Assembly (NCBI GenBank): GCA_046049545.1
Contig: JBJORF010000058.1
Coordinates: 1 to 37,051, forward strand
Source of the DNA: Romeriopsis sp046049545
Lineage (GTDB): Bacteria > Cyanobacteriota > Cyanobacteriia > Leptolyngbyales > Leptolyngbyaceae
Direction of reading: 5' to 3'
Length of the DNA: 37,051 bases
Positions 8,369 through 16,820 of this stretch are shown in pieces (position 1 is the first letter of the stretch; each line of letters opens with the position of its first letter). Below the pieces are notes generated by a model, which did no database searches, was not told the origin of the DNA, and saw only the letters and a program-made list of their open reading frames with translations. A program made the translations under genes and the position numbers.

Positions 8369-9565
8369 TTAGTTGAGTGTCGCCTCATCGGGCAACCGTG
8401 TTTTCCACGGGACTTGGGCGTTGGCCTGAGGTGAGTGGATGACTTGGTTATAGTGCCCGATCGCTTGCTGAGCGATGGTGGGCCAATTCAACTGCCGCAT
8501 GGCATAGTCGCGACCCCGCTGACCCATAGCAGCCCATTGATCGCGGCATTGCCATAACTGTTCCAGACCCGCTTGAACCCCGGCGATCGTCGGTTCGACG
8601 ACCAAACCGCATTGACTCGCTTCGACATGGGGCGCTAGTCCCGCCACATTTGAAATCAGCAGCACTCGTCCGGCCAGCATTGCTTCGAGGGCGGATAAGC
8701 TGAAGCCCTCAAACCGTGACACCACACAGAAAATGTCGTACTGCGTGAGCAACACGGCGGCATCGGTGTCGTAGTTGGGGGGCAGAAACCGCACGCGATC
8801 GCCCAGCGCTAATTGTTCCGCCAACGCGACTAACGCCGCGCGATCGCCCCAGTCGGGGCCTTGGAAGGTCAGGCTCGCATTGCGGGTTGATGGGAATTGG
8901 CGAAAGCCTTGCAGCAATAGATCGAGTCCTTTGTTGTGGGAATCGAACCGCCCGAGAAAAATTAAGCGGGGGGCTTCGGTCTGGAAGGGATAGATGGCTT
9001 CGGTAACCGGGAGATCGCGCGGGTCTAAGCCATTCGGCAAGGCGATCGCGGGTGTGGTGACCCCGCGTTTGACTAGCCATTCCTGGTGCCGCGAATCGAG
9101 CAGTTGCACGGCCTGGGCCCCCTGCAATGTGGGTTTTTCGCAGAGTCGCCAATAGATTCGTTTGCGCCAGGCACGCTGCTGAAAAATCGCTGGATGGTAA
9201 GGATCATGGGGAGCCATGACGTAGGGCACCTGCTGCCGTCGCAGAAGCCGTGCCAGCCGGAAGACGCTGGGATGGAAAATGCCATTTAGAACAACCAAAT
9301 CCTCCGGGCCAAGCTGCGATCGCACATAGTGGCGGAGCGCGGACGAAAGCTGAAAGCTCGCGGCTTGGGTCGGGGCGGGGAAGCATTCAACTTGATAGCC
9401 AGCGGGCGATCGAAAGCTGCCGGACTGTGGCCCTTCACAGAGAATGGTGACAGCCAAGCCTTGCTGGGCGAGGCCCATGGCTAAACCATGGACAGCTTTG
9501 CTGGTGCCTTCGCCAAACTGGGTTTGCTGGAGTGGGAAATGCTTGAGATAGAAGTGCAATCGCAT
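8369..9565 (-). CDS. GT4-family glycosyltransferase
   Basis: A 398-residue GT-B enzyme. It starts MRLHFYLKHFPLQQTQFGEG, with a G-T-S-K-A-V-H-G acceptor loop. RLIFLGRFDSHNKGLDLLLQ opens the donor domain, and YDIFCVVSRFEGFSLSALEA with the following MLAGRVLLISNVAGL carries the EX7E donor-sugar site. Length is typical. It is the promoter-proximal gene of a glycosyltransferase-flippase pair on the minus strand. The upstream gap to 9846 has no gene. Sugar specificity cannot be inferred. Confidence 0.85.
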   Translation of the reverse strand: MRLHFYLKHFPLQQTQFGEGTSKAVHGLAMGLAQQGLAVTILCEGPQSGSFRSPAGYQVECFPAPTQAASFQLSSALRHYVRSQLGPEDLVVLNGIFHPSVFRLARLLRRQQVPYVMAPHDPYHPAIFQQRAWRKRIYWRLCEKPTLQGAQAVQLLDSRHQEWLVKRGVTTPAIALPNGLDPRDLPVTEAIYPFQTEAPRLIFLGRFDSHNKGLDLLLQGFRQFPSTRNASLTFQGPDWGDRAALVALAEQLALGDRVRFLPPNYDTDAAVLLTQYDIFCVVSRFEGFSLSALEAMLAGRVLLISNVAGLAPHVEASQCGLVVEPTIAGVQAGLEQLWQCRDQWAAMGQRGRDYAMRQLNWPTIAQQAIGHYNQVIHSPQANAQVPWKTRLPDEATLN

Positions 9566-9595
9566 GGACTATCGGGTGCCAAACTTGAGGGATTT

Positions 9596-9655
9596 AATTG
9601 GGGGTGAGTCCGGGGGTTAATCCAGGGGGGTAATTCAGGGGAGTATTGAATCAGG
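9596..9655. repeat. degenerate G-run repeats
   Basis: Four short imperfect units, each ending in a run of three to six G's preceded by AATCCA/AATTCA-like bases, follow each other about every 14 bp in the 5' region of the glycosyltransferase gene. On the plus strand this gives four closely spaced G-runs. No function is evident. Confidence 0.4.
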
Positions 9656-9846
9656 GACGTTTAACTAGAGCGCTCAAAATAATCCGATGCAAATTCGTGT
9701 TCAGTGCGATTGTCAGGGAATCAGGAGGATGCGGCGGAACCGATTCAAACTTGCGTGTTTATCTTAGTGGTCAATTCCTGAGTTGCCCAAGGGATTAGCA
9801 CAATCATTATTGAGATTTTACCCAGGCTTTATCCAGAACTCACGCC

Positions 9847-10740
9847 TTAGGGCATGCCGACTTGCGCGAGGAGCTGTAGGGGACGCTGGGTCTTGAGTGC
9901 GGCCAATTGTTCGGCATTTTTCACCAGTAATGCCCCGGCAAATCCGAGGGCGTTAATCCCAATTCGGCCCACCCCATCCTGACTGCGGGGTACCAAAAAT
10001 AACCAATTGCGTGTGATCAGTAGATTATAAGCACCGCTGGCAGGGCTGGCTTGTTCGCCATCGCCGATCGCGATGTTGCAGGCGAGGAGGGCAGCGTGAT
10101 AGGCCGACTGAATTTGGGTGATGGCATCCCCGGCCATGAGATTGAGCCGGACGATCGCGTGCTGGAATGGCAGCGCGGCCGCTTGACCCACCCCAGATTC
10201 GGGCAGCGCGGCGAGGATTGTGGGTTCGATCGGGAGCCGTGCGTGGGGATGGGGATCGTCGGGGAGAAAGGGGAGAGGCACTAATTGCAGGTGCTTGTGG
10301 GGTTGGCTGGCCCCGGCGAGACGGCCGCCGTTGTAGAACGCCAAGCCGTCAATTTCGGCCATGGCGACCCAGAGGGCAGCAAAGTCCGATCGGGTGAGTA
10401 GGGTTTCCTGGGACTCGAAGTGGCGGGTGATGATCAGGAGGTGGTGATCGACGACGTTGAATTTGTTCAGGATGGCGACATGGGTGGGCGATAGATCGGC
10501 GACAAATAAATCCTCCTCATAGGGCAAGAAGGGATTGCAATCCGGGCCTTTGGCCGTTTGGGCTTTGCGGGCTTCAACTTTGCGACGGATGTTATCAACG
10601 ATCCGCACAAGAAACTGAACTTCACCATCATTGACCCATTCGTAATGGGTGGCGATCGACTCCAATGCGCCGCAGGCCAGGGCGGACTGGGTGCGTTCGA
10701 CAATTTTGGGCCAAAGGGCGGGCGCGGGCGATCGGGTCAT
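9847..10740 (-). CDS. ATP adenylyltransferase / Ap4A phosphorylase-like
   Basis: A 297-residue protein of the Ap4A phosphorylase branch of the HIT-like superfamily, which splits diadenosine tetraphosphate with phosphate to give ATP and ADP. The catalytic H-x-H-x-Q motif is seen as HKHLQ at residues 148-152 within the segment GASQPHKHLQLVPLPF. NPFLPYEEDLFVADLSPTHV and NKFNVVDHHLLIITRHFE are the conserved segments before it. I prefer the ATG at 10740 (MTRSPAP); a GTG two codons upstream is also possible. It diverges from proA with about 48 bp between starts, so they may share a regulatory region. Cytoplasmic. Confidence 0.85.
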   Translation of the reverse strand: MTRSPAPALWPKIVERTQSALACGALESIATHYEWVNDGEVQFLVRIVDNIRRKVEARKAQTAKGPDCNPFLPYEEDLFVADLSPTHVAILNKFNVVDHHLLIITRHFESQETLLTRSDFAALWVAMAEIDGLAFYNGGRLAGASQPHKHLQLVPLPFLPDDPHPHARLPIEPTILAALPESGVGQAAALPFQHAIVRLNLMAGDAITQIQSAYHAALLACNIAIGDGEQASPASGAYNLLITRNWLFLVPRSQDGVGRIGINALGFAGALLVKNAEQLAALKTQRPLQLLAQVGMP

Positions 10741-10788
10741 GGTCACGTTAAAATGGTTGTCCTTCCTTAACTATGCCTGCATCCCGCC

Positions 10789-12105
10789 ATGACGATCGCT
10801 GCTGAATCCACGGAAACTTTTGCGCTGACGGCCTTGGCTGCGGCCACGCGTCAAGCCTCGCGGCATTTGGCGACCACGCCAACGGCGATACGCAATCAAG
10901 CGCTTTTGGCGATCGCTGATGCTCTGGAAGTAAATGCAGCGGCGATCGTCGCGGCGAATGCGGCGGATTGCGAAGCGGCCCAAGCGGCGGGGATTGGGTC
11001 GGCACTCTATGCGCGGCTGAAGCTGGATGCGACGAAATTGGCGGGGGCGATCGCTGGGGTGCGGGATGTGGCAAAGCTCTCGGATCCGATTGGCGATGTC
11101 CAAATCCACCGGGAATTGGATGCGGGGTTGGAACTCAAGCGAATTAGCTGTCCGCTGGGGGTTTTGGGCGTGATTTTTGAGGCGCGGCCCGATGCGGTGA
11201 TGCAGATTTCGAGTTTGGCGATTAAGTCGGGCAATGGCGTAATTCTCAAGGGCGGGCAAGAAGCGATTCGTTCCTGTGAGGCGCTGGTAAAAGCGATTCG
11301 ATCGGGTTTGGCGAATACAGAAATCGATCCGAATGTGGTGCAACTGCTGACGACGCGGGAGGAAACCGTGGCGCTGCTGAAACTGGATCAATATATTGAC
11401 CTGATTATTCCGCGCGGCTCGAATTCCTTTGTGCAATTTGTCCAGAACAACACGCGGATTCCCGTGCTAGGCCATGCTGATGGAATTTGTCACTTATACA
11501 TTGATGCGGAAGTGGATGTCGCCCAGGCGGTGACGATCGCTGTCGATGCGAAAACCCATTATCCAGCGGCTTGTAATGCGATCGAAACGCTGTTGGTGCA
11601 TCGCGATATTGCGCCGACTTTTTTGCCCCAAGTGGCGGCGGCGCTGGTAGTCAAATCGGTGGAACTGCGCGGTGATGCGGCGACGGTGCAGTATTTGCCA
11701 GAGGTTAAACCCGCGACGGAAACCGACTGGGCGACGGAATATAGTGATTTGATTTTGGCGATTAAGATTGTTGACGATCTCGACAGCGCGATCGCCCATA
11801 TCAATACCTATGGTTCGCGCCACACCGAAGCGATCGCAACGACAAATTCAGCAACCGCCAAAACTTTTATGGCTCAAGTCGATGCGGCGGGGGTCTATCA
11901 CAATTGTTCGACGCGATTTGCGGATGGATTCCGCTATGGCTTTGGCGCAGAAGTGGGGATCAGTACCCAGAAAATGCCACCGCGTGGGCCAGTGGGGTTG
12001 GAGGGGTTGGTCACTTATAAATATGAATTAGTCGGTGATGGTCATATTGCGGCGACCTATACGGGGGGCGATGCCAAACCCTTTACGCATCGGGATTTGG
12101 GGTAG
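10789..12105 (+). CDS. proA: gamma-glutamyl phosphate reductase (glutamate-5-semialdehyde dehydrogenase)
   Basis: This 438-residue enzyme reduces gamma-glutamyl phosphate to glutamate-5-semialdehyde with NADPH, the second step of proline synthesis. The catalytic cysteine is C262 in THYPAACNAIETLLVH. The cofactor-binding region contains CPLGVLGVIFEARPDAVMQI followed by KSGNGVILKGGQEA, and the C-terminal AEVGISTQKMPPRGPVGLEG segment is a family signature. Length fits the usual 415-440. No proB is seen nearby, so the pathway is split. It is a single gene divergent from the Ap4A phosphorylase-like gene and ends ahead of a palindrome cluster. Confidence 0.95.
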   Translation: MTIAAESTETFALTALAAATRQASRHLATTPTAIRNQALLAIADALEVNAAAIVAANAADCEAAQAAGIGSALYARLKLDATKLAGAIAGVRDVAKLSDPIGDVQIHRELDAGLELKRISCPLGVLGVIFEARPDAVMQISSLAIKSGNGVILKGGQEAIRSCEALVKAIRSGLANTEIDPNVVQLLTTREETVALLKLDQYIDLIIPRGSNSFVQFVQNNTRIPVLGHADGICHLYIDAEVDVAQAVTIAVDAKTHYPAACNAIETLLVHRDIAPTFLPQVAAALVVKSVELRGDAATVQYLPEVKPATETDWATEYSDLILAIKIVDDLDSAIAHINTYGSRHTEAIATTNSATAKTFMAQVDAAGVYHNCSTRFADGFRYGFGAEVGISTQKMPPRGPVGLEGLVTYKYELVGDGHIAATYTGGDAKPFTHRDLG

Positions 12106-12153
12106 TGATTTTTTATCGCAGAACTGATCGATCGTAGTGAAGTATCTGCCCCA

Positions 12154-12277
12154 CCTTGAAATCAGTTTCAAGGCTAACAGCGCCAGTCCGTTGAAACGGA
12201 CTAAGAACTCTCATCAGTCTGTCTTACAACCCATTGAAATGGGTTTTAGCTATCAGCCTTGAAATTGATTTCAAGGC
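12154..12277. repeat. cluster of four palindromes, the inner two with TGAA loops
   Basis: Four inverted repeats lie in the convergent gap between proA and cobM. The outer two (12154-12173 and 12256-12277) share CCTTGAAA/TTTCAAGG arms; the second is a perfect 10-bp-arm palindrome with a TG centre. The inner two are AGTCCGT-TGAA-ACGGACT (12185-12202) and AACCCAT-TGAA-ATGGGTT (12228-12245), with the same TGAA loop but different, fully compensated stems. The arrangement resembles REP/BIME-type elements and could also stop transcription from both sides. Confidence 0.85.
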
Positions 12278-12301
12278 GGGCTTGGCAATAAACGATCGCT
12301 G

Positions 12302-13087
12302 TTATTCAACGGGTTTGAAGAGTCGATCGTAGTTGCCATCGTATAGCCGCGATCGGAATGTTTCGGCTTGGTGAGAATCCCATAATGTTGAGTATTCCAA
12401 TGCTGGACTAATTACATAGAGTGTTGTGCGCTGGAGGTTTTCGGCGGTGGTGGTTTCGGCCATTTTTGCTAAATTAACTAAAACAATCTGCTCATCCGGC
12501 CAACCTAATCGGAAGCAAATGGCAACAGGTGTTTTAGCCGGATAATGCTGTAATAATTCGGCTTCGGCGGCAGCGACATTTTTGGCGCTGAGGTAGAGAC
12601 ATAAACTCGCACGGTGCGCCGCTAAACTGGCTAATTCCTCTCCCGGCGGCATCGCAATCCGCCCCCCCATCCGCGTCAAAATCACCGTCTGCACTTGCTG
12701 GGGCTGCGTCAATTCCACCTGCAATCGCGCGGCGGCTAGCTGGTAGGCACTTACGCCGGGGATCAGTTCAAATTCGATATTTTCCGCTGCTAACGCTTTC
12801 ATCTGTTCCTGAATTGCGCCATACAAACTGGGATCGCCGTCCTGTAACCGCACGACGCATTGGCCCGATCGGGCCGCGTGAACCAAAATCTCGATGATTT
12901 CCGGCAGTGATTTATCCGCGCTGGGAACGAGATTCACATCCGGTTTTAAGCCACGCAATAATGTTGGCGGAATTAGCGAATCGGTATAAACGATCGTGTT
13001 GGCCTGTTCCAAGAGCCGCTGACCTTTGACGGTAATTAGCTCAGGATCACCGGGCCCTGCCCCGATAAAATAGACCTTAGCCGTCAT
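12302..13087 (-). CDS. cobM: precorrin-4 C11-methyltransferase
   Basis: A 261-residue SAM-dependent uroporphyrinogen-methyltransferase-like enzyme that methylates C-11 of precorrin-4 (or cobalt-precorrin-4). The family N-terminus VYFIGAGPGDPELITVKGQR is clear. VVRLQDGDPSLYGAIQEQ is the second SAM-loop region, and ELIPGVSAYQLAAARL is typical of CobM/CbiF. Length is normal. Its ATG overlaps the cobW stop codon as ATGA (13084-13087), indicating translational coupling. Cytoplasmic. Confidence 0.93.
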   Translation of the reverse strand: MTAKVYFIGAGPGDPELITVKGQRLLEQANTIVYTDSLIPPTLLRGLKPDVNLVPSADKSLPEIIEILVHAARSGQCVVRLQDGDPSLYGAIQEQMKALAAENIEFELIPGVSAYQLAAARLQVELTQPQQVQTVILTRMGGRIAMPPGEELASLAAHRASLCLYLSAKNVAAAEAELLQHYPAKTPVAICFRLGWPDEQIVLVNLAKMAETTTAENLQRTTLYVISPALEYSTLWDSHQAETFRSRLYDGNYDRLFKPVE

Positions 13088-14124
13088 GATGCACTGAGAA
13101 TTGCGGTTTCGATCCTTGCTTGATCCAGTTCATGCCCAATCACGACTAATTTTGTCTGACGCGATTCATCCGCTGCCCAGGGCCGATCGTAGAATGTATC
13201 AAACCGCTGCCCGACACCTTGGAGCACCAGTCGCATGGCTTTTCCAGGAACGGAGACAAACCCTTTGATCCGATAGATTTCCTGTTGTTGTACGAGCGAT
13301 TTCAATTGTTCAATGAGCTTGTTCGGATCAAACATTGCTGCGGTAATGATTTGCACTGCATTAATGTCTTCATCGTGATCATGCTCTTCTTCGTGGTCGT
13401 GATGGCTATGGCGTTGGTCAAGATTATCCTCGACGGCGGCATTGAATCCTAATAAAACGTCCGGGCTGATTTCACCTTGTTGAACGGGTAGGATTTTCAC
13501 GCCTTGGGGCACTTCACTGTTCAACCAAGTTTGTACTTTGGCCCGATCGGCTTCACTCACGACATCGCTTTTGGTGAGTAGAACTAAGTCGGCGCAGGCC
13601 AATTGGTCTTCAAATAATTCTTCGATCGGGGTTTCATGGTCAATGCTGTCATCGGCCTGCCGCTGGGCTTCGAGGGCATCCAAATCCCCCACAAACTGCC
13701 CCAAAGCTAAAGCCTCACAATCCACGACGGTGATTACGCCATCCACGGTGGCTGCATTCCGAATCTCCGGCCAGCGAAACGACTGCACCAGGGGTTTGGG
13801 CAATGCCAACCCTGAGGTTTCGATCAAAATGCAGTCAATCCGATCGCGCCGTTTAATTAATTCCTGCATCGTCGGCAGAAATTCCTCCTGGACGGTGCAG
13901 CAGAGACAGCCATTGGCGAGTTCTAAAATATTCGCATCCGGCGCTTCGTCCTCATCACAAATCTGACATTGCCGCAACAAATCGCCATCAATTCCCACTT
14001 CCCCAAATTCATTCACCAATACGGCAATTCGTCGGCCTTGATTGTTCTGGAGCAGATGGCGCACGAGGGTGGTTTTGCCGGAGCCAAGGAAGCCCGTGAT
14101 GACAGTAACAGGGATTTTGTGCAT
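13084..14124 (-). CDS. cobW: CobW-family GTP-dependent metallochaperone
   Basis: A 346-residue G3E-family P-loop GTPase. Walker A is GFLGSGKT (residues 11-18). The CLCC metal-binding motif is at 73-76, with an extra CQIC at 53-56, and there is a His/Asp/Glu-rich segment (RHSHHDHEEEHDHDED) typical of metal-handling members. VLLTKSDVV is the guanine-specificity region (TKxD in place of NKxD). CobW is thought to deliver cobalt for corrin metallation; related proteins handle zinc. Coupling to cobM and the surrounding cob genes favour the cobalt role. It reads away from cobQ from a shared promoter region. Confidence 0.92.
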   Translation of the reverse strand: MHKIPVTVITGFLGSGKTTLVRHLLQNNQGRRIAVLVNEFGEVGIDGDLLRQCQICDEDEAPDANILELANGCLCCTVQEEFLPTMQELIKRRDRIDCILIETSGLALPKPLVQSFRWPEIRNAATVDGVITVVDCEALALGQFVGDLDALEAQRQADDSIDHETPIEELFEDQLACADLVLLTKSDVVSEADRAKVQTWLNSEVPQGVKILPVQQGEISPDVLLGFNAAVEDNLDQRHSHHDHEEEHDHDEDINAVQIITAAMFDPNKLIEQLKSLVQQQEIYRIKGFVSVPGKAMRLVLQGVGQRFDTFYDRPWAADESRQTKLVVIGHELDQARIETAILSAS

Positions 14125-14150
14125 GGAATTCTTAGTCGGATGATGGCCTA

Positions 14151-14193
14151 ATTATACGATGATAAGGAAGTCGATCGAATGCTCTATTATAAT
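14151..14193. promoter_or_regulatory. divergent cobW/cobQ promoters
   Basis: Two perfect TATAAT boxes face away from each other in the 92-bp gap: 14156-14151 on the minus strand for cobW and 14188-14193 on the plus strand for cobQ. Each lies about 25-30 bp before its start codon, leaving short leaders. The -35 positions are poor matches (TTCGAT on the minus strand), suggesting activator dependence or weak promoters. No riboswitch is seen here. Confidence 0.5.
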
Positions 14194-14216
14194 TCTCCAT
14201 TCAATCATAACCAACA

Positions 14217-15701
14217 ATGCCAGCAATTATGGTGGTGGGAACGACTTCCCACGCAGGAAAATCGCTAATTACCGCTGCAATCTGTCGGATTTTAGCGCGG
14301 CAGGGGCATTGTGTCACGCCGTTCAAAGGCCAAAATATGGCGCTGAATTCCTATGTGACGATCGATGGCGGTGAGATTGGTTTCGCTCAGGCGTTTCAGG
14401 CATGGGCGGCGCGGGTCGAGCCGGAGGTGGTAATGAATCCGATTTTGCTGAAACCCCAAGGTGATATGACTTCCCAGGTGATTTTGTGTGGTCAGGTGGC
14501 GGGGGTGACGAACGCCCAGAAATATTACGAAGATTATTTTGAACCGGGGTGGGCGGCGATTACGGATTGTCTTGCCGAGCTGCGATCGCGCTTTGATTAC
14601 ATTGTCTGCGAGGGTGCGGGCAGTCCGGCGGAGGTGAACCTGAAGCACCGCGATTTGACGAATATGCGGGTGGCACTGCATTTGAATGCGCCGACGATCT
14701 TGGTGGTGGATATCGATCGGGGTGGTTGCTTTGCCCAAATTATCGGCACGTTGGAAATTCTCGAACCCGAGGAACGGGCGTTGGTAAAGGGGCTAGTGGT
14801 CAATAAATTTCGGGGGCAGCGATCGCTGTTTGATGCTGGGGTGGAATGGTTGGAGCAACGGACGGGGATTCCGGTGCTGGGGGTGATTCCTTGGATGGAT
14901 GACCTGTTCCCGTCGGAGGATTCGCTGGACTTGATGGAACGACGCGGGCGGAAAAAAACGGCGGATATGACGATCGCGGTGATTCGATCGCCCCGCATTT
15001 CAAATTTCACAGACTTTGATCCCTTGGAAGCGGAACCGTCGGTGGCGGTTAAATACGTTGGTATCGGCGATGATTTGGGCAATCCCGATGCGGTGATTTT
15101 GCCGGGGAGTAAGACGACGATTCCGGATTTACTCAAGTTACAGTCTTCGGGACTCGCCGCGCAGATTCAAGCCTATGCGGCGCAGGGTGGGACGGTGCTG
15201 GGTATTTGTGGGGGGTTTCAGATGATGGGGCAGTCGATCGCTGATCCGAATGGCCTAGAAGGTCAGGCGGGTGAATTTGCCGGACTCAATTTACTGCCCT
15301 TCAAAACGGTGATGGCGGGTGAAAAAATTGTGCGCCAGCGACAGGTACGATCGGTCTATCCGCAAGTGGATTTGGCTATTCAAGGTTATGAAATTCATTT
15401 GGGTCGCAGTGAAGCACGATCGCTGGCAGGATTTCAGGCTTTGTTTGATGATGTCGATTTAGGTGTGGTGAGTGATGACCAGTTGCTTTGGGGTAGCTAT
15501 TTGCATGGCATTTTTGATAACGGCATTTGGCGGCGACAATGGCTGAATCAGGTGCGGCAAAAGCGCGGCTTGAATTGGCTCCCGGCTGTTCAACCGAATT
15601 ATGCGGAGCAACGTGATCAGTTAATCGATCGCTTGGCTGACCATATCGATGAATACATGGATCTCAGGCCAATTCTCCAGCTTACGGACGGCCTCAAGTA
15701 A
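14217..15701 (+). CDS. cobQ: cobyric acid synthase
   Basis: A 494-residue glutamine-dependent amidotransferase that amidates the b, d, e and g side chains of adenosylcobyrinic acid a,c-diamide. The N-terminal ATPase domain starts AIMVVGTTSHAGKSLITAAI and contains TPFKGQNMALNSYVT. The C-terminal type I glutaminase domain has the nucleophile C331 in GICGGFQMMGQSI and H430 in YLHGIFDN. Length fits CobQ/CbiP. It is transcribed alone on the plus strand, divergent from cobW-cobM and convergent with cobC. Cytoplasmic. Confidence 0.95.
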   Translation: MPAIMVVGTTSHAGKSLITAAICRILARQGHCVTPFKGQNMALNSYVTIDGGEIGFAQAFQAWAARVEPEVVMNPILLKPQGDMTSQVILCGQVAGVTNAQKYYEDYFEPGWAAITDCLAELRSRFDYIVCEGAGSPAEVNLKHRDLTNMRVALHLNAPTILVVDIDRGGCFAQIIGTLEILEPEERALVKGLVVNKFRGQRSLFDAGVEWLEQRTGIPVLGVIPWMDDLFPSEDSLDLMERRGRKKTADMTIAVIRSPRISNFTDFDPLEAEPSVAVKYVGIGDDLGNPDAVILPGSKTTIPDLLKLQSSGLAAQIQAYAAQGGTVLGICGGFQMMGQSIADPNGLEGQAGEFAGLNLLPFKTVMAGEKIVRQRQVRSVYPQVDLAIQGYEIHLGRSEARSLAGFQALFDDVDLGVVSDDQLLWGSYLHGIFDNGIWRRQWLNQVRQKRGLNWLPAVQPNYAEQRDQLIDRLADHIDEYMDLRPILQLTDGLK

Positions 15702-15764
15702 CCGATACTTGGGCAAACTTGAGAGCGACTGCTCCGTGGATAGTATCGCGGGGATCGATCGGTA

Positions 15765-16820
15765 TTATTTTTTCTTTTTGCTATGTTGACTATTGTAGGT
15801 GTGAAGGTCATTGTAGGTGCGAAGGCCATTGATAAGTGCATCTTGTGCAGTCTCATCCTGTGCGGAAATCCTTAGCCACTCCGGCAGACCAAAGGAAGTG
15901 CAATCGCGTACCCGAATTCCTTGTTCTCGAAGTATTTGGCGGTATTTTGTGGCATGACCGACGTTAATTAGCCCAAAGTTCGCCTTGCTCCAAGATTGTT
16001 TATATCCCAAAGTTTGGATTTTTGCTTGCAACCGATCGCGCCATTGCCACAAAACCTCGCGGCTCTCCTGCACCCACTGCTGGGCTTCTGGCTGTAATGC
16101 CGCCTTCAGAAAAGCCTCACCATAAATCGATAGAACCCAAGCCGGAGCAAAGTTGCGAAAAGTTTGGAGATTAGTCGGCGCAATTAAATAGCCTGCACGA
16201 ATGCCCGTCATGCCATGGGCTTTATTGGGGGCGTGGAGCTGCCAGAATGTTGGAGGAATTGAAACTGCCTGCTGTAATAAATCGCGATAGGCCAAGTCAA
16301 TCACCACGGTTACCGTTTCTGCTTGAGCCGCTACTGCCTGCAAGAAGCGATCGCTATATACAATGCCCGTTGGATTATTCGGGACGCAGAGAAATGCAAG
16401 TCCAGCTTGGGGCAGCCGCTCAATAAATTCTGCTTCACTTGCAGCTTCTAACACCTGCAATCCAGCAATTTGCGCCGATCGACTATATTCACCAAAAGTC
16501 GGTGCAAGCGTCAACACTGGGCGATTCAACTCGCGATGATAGTGAGCTAACCGTAAAATCAATTCGCTGGCCCCCGCCCCGATCGCTACTTGTTCCGGTT
16601 TGACATGGTGATATTCAGCTAAGGCTTGATGCAGCGCACTGTAGACATAGTCTGGATAGTGAGTTGGATCGACTTGTCTCAAGGCGTTTAGAATAATCGG
16701 ATTAGGCCCTAGAGCATTGGAATTTGACGAAAAGTCGTAGCGGGGTGTTGGGCCGCTGTCGGTACTGCCATGAATTGGGTGCAAACTTGGATGCAAACTG
16801 GCCTCTAAACTCTTATCCAT
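15765..16820 (-). CDS. cobC: threonine-phosphate decarboxylase-like PLP enzyme (aminopropanol arm)
   Basis: About 351 residues of aminotransferase fold I, close to histidinol-phosphate aminotransferase. In this position it is the CobC (CobD in Salmonella naming) enzyme making (R)-1-amino-2-propanol phosphate from threonine phosphate. YDFSSNSNALGPNPIILNAL is the substrate-lid region, CVPNNPTG the PLP phosphate-contact region, and NKAHGMTGIRAGY carries the Schiff-base lysine. I chose the ATG at 16820, overlapping the cobD stop by 8 bp; a GTG at 16838 is possible. The C-terminus contains a duplicated six-residue unit (LRTYND, LHTYNS) followed by KKKK. Last gene of the cobG-cobC series. Confidence 0.87.
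   Translation of the reverse strand: MDKSLEASLHPSLHPIHGSTDSGPTPRYDFSSNSNALGPNPIILNALRQVDPTHYPDYVYSALHQALAEYHHVKPEQVAIGAGASELILRLAHYHRELNRPVLTLAPTFGEYSRSAQIAGLQVLEAASEAEFIERLPQAGLAFLCVPNNPTGIVYSDRFLQAVAAQAETVTVVIDLAYRDLLQQAVSIPPTFWQLHAPNKAHGMTGIRAGYLIAPTNLQTFRNFAPAWVLSIYGEAFLKAALQPEAQQWVQESREVLWQWRDRLQAKIQTLGYKQSWSKANFGLINVGHATKYRQILREQGIRVRDCTSFGLPEWLRISAQDETAQDALINGLRTYNDLHTYNSQHSKKKK
15792..15827. repeat. 18-bp tandem duplication at the 3' end of cobC
   Basis: Two copies of an 18-bp unit (ATTGTAGGTGTGAAGGTC, then ATTGTAGGTGCGAAGGCC on the plus strand) differ at two bases. Read from cobC they encode the in-frame hexapeptides LRTYND and LHTYNS close to the stop codon. Confidence 0.85.

Noticed and set aside
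944..9565. Recent horizontal transfer of the polysaccharide island
   Set aside because: HIP1-type octamers and base composition look the same as in the rest of the window, and no integrase, tRNA or insertion sequence borders it.
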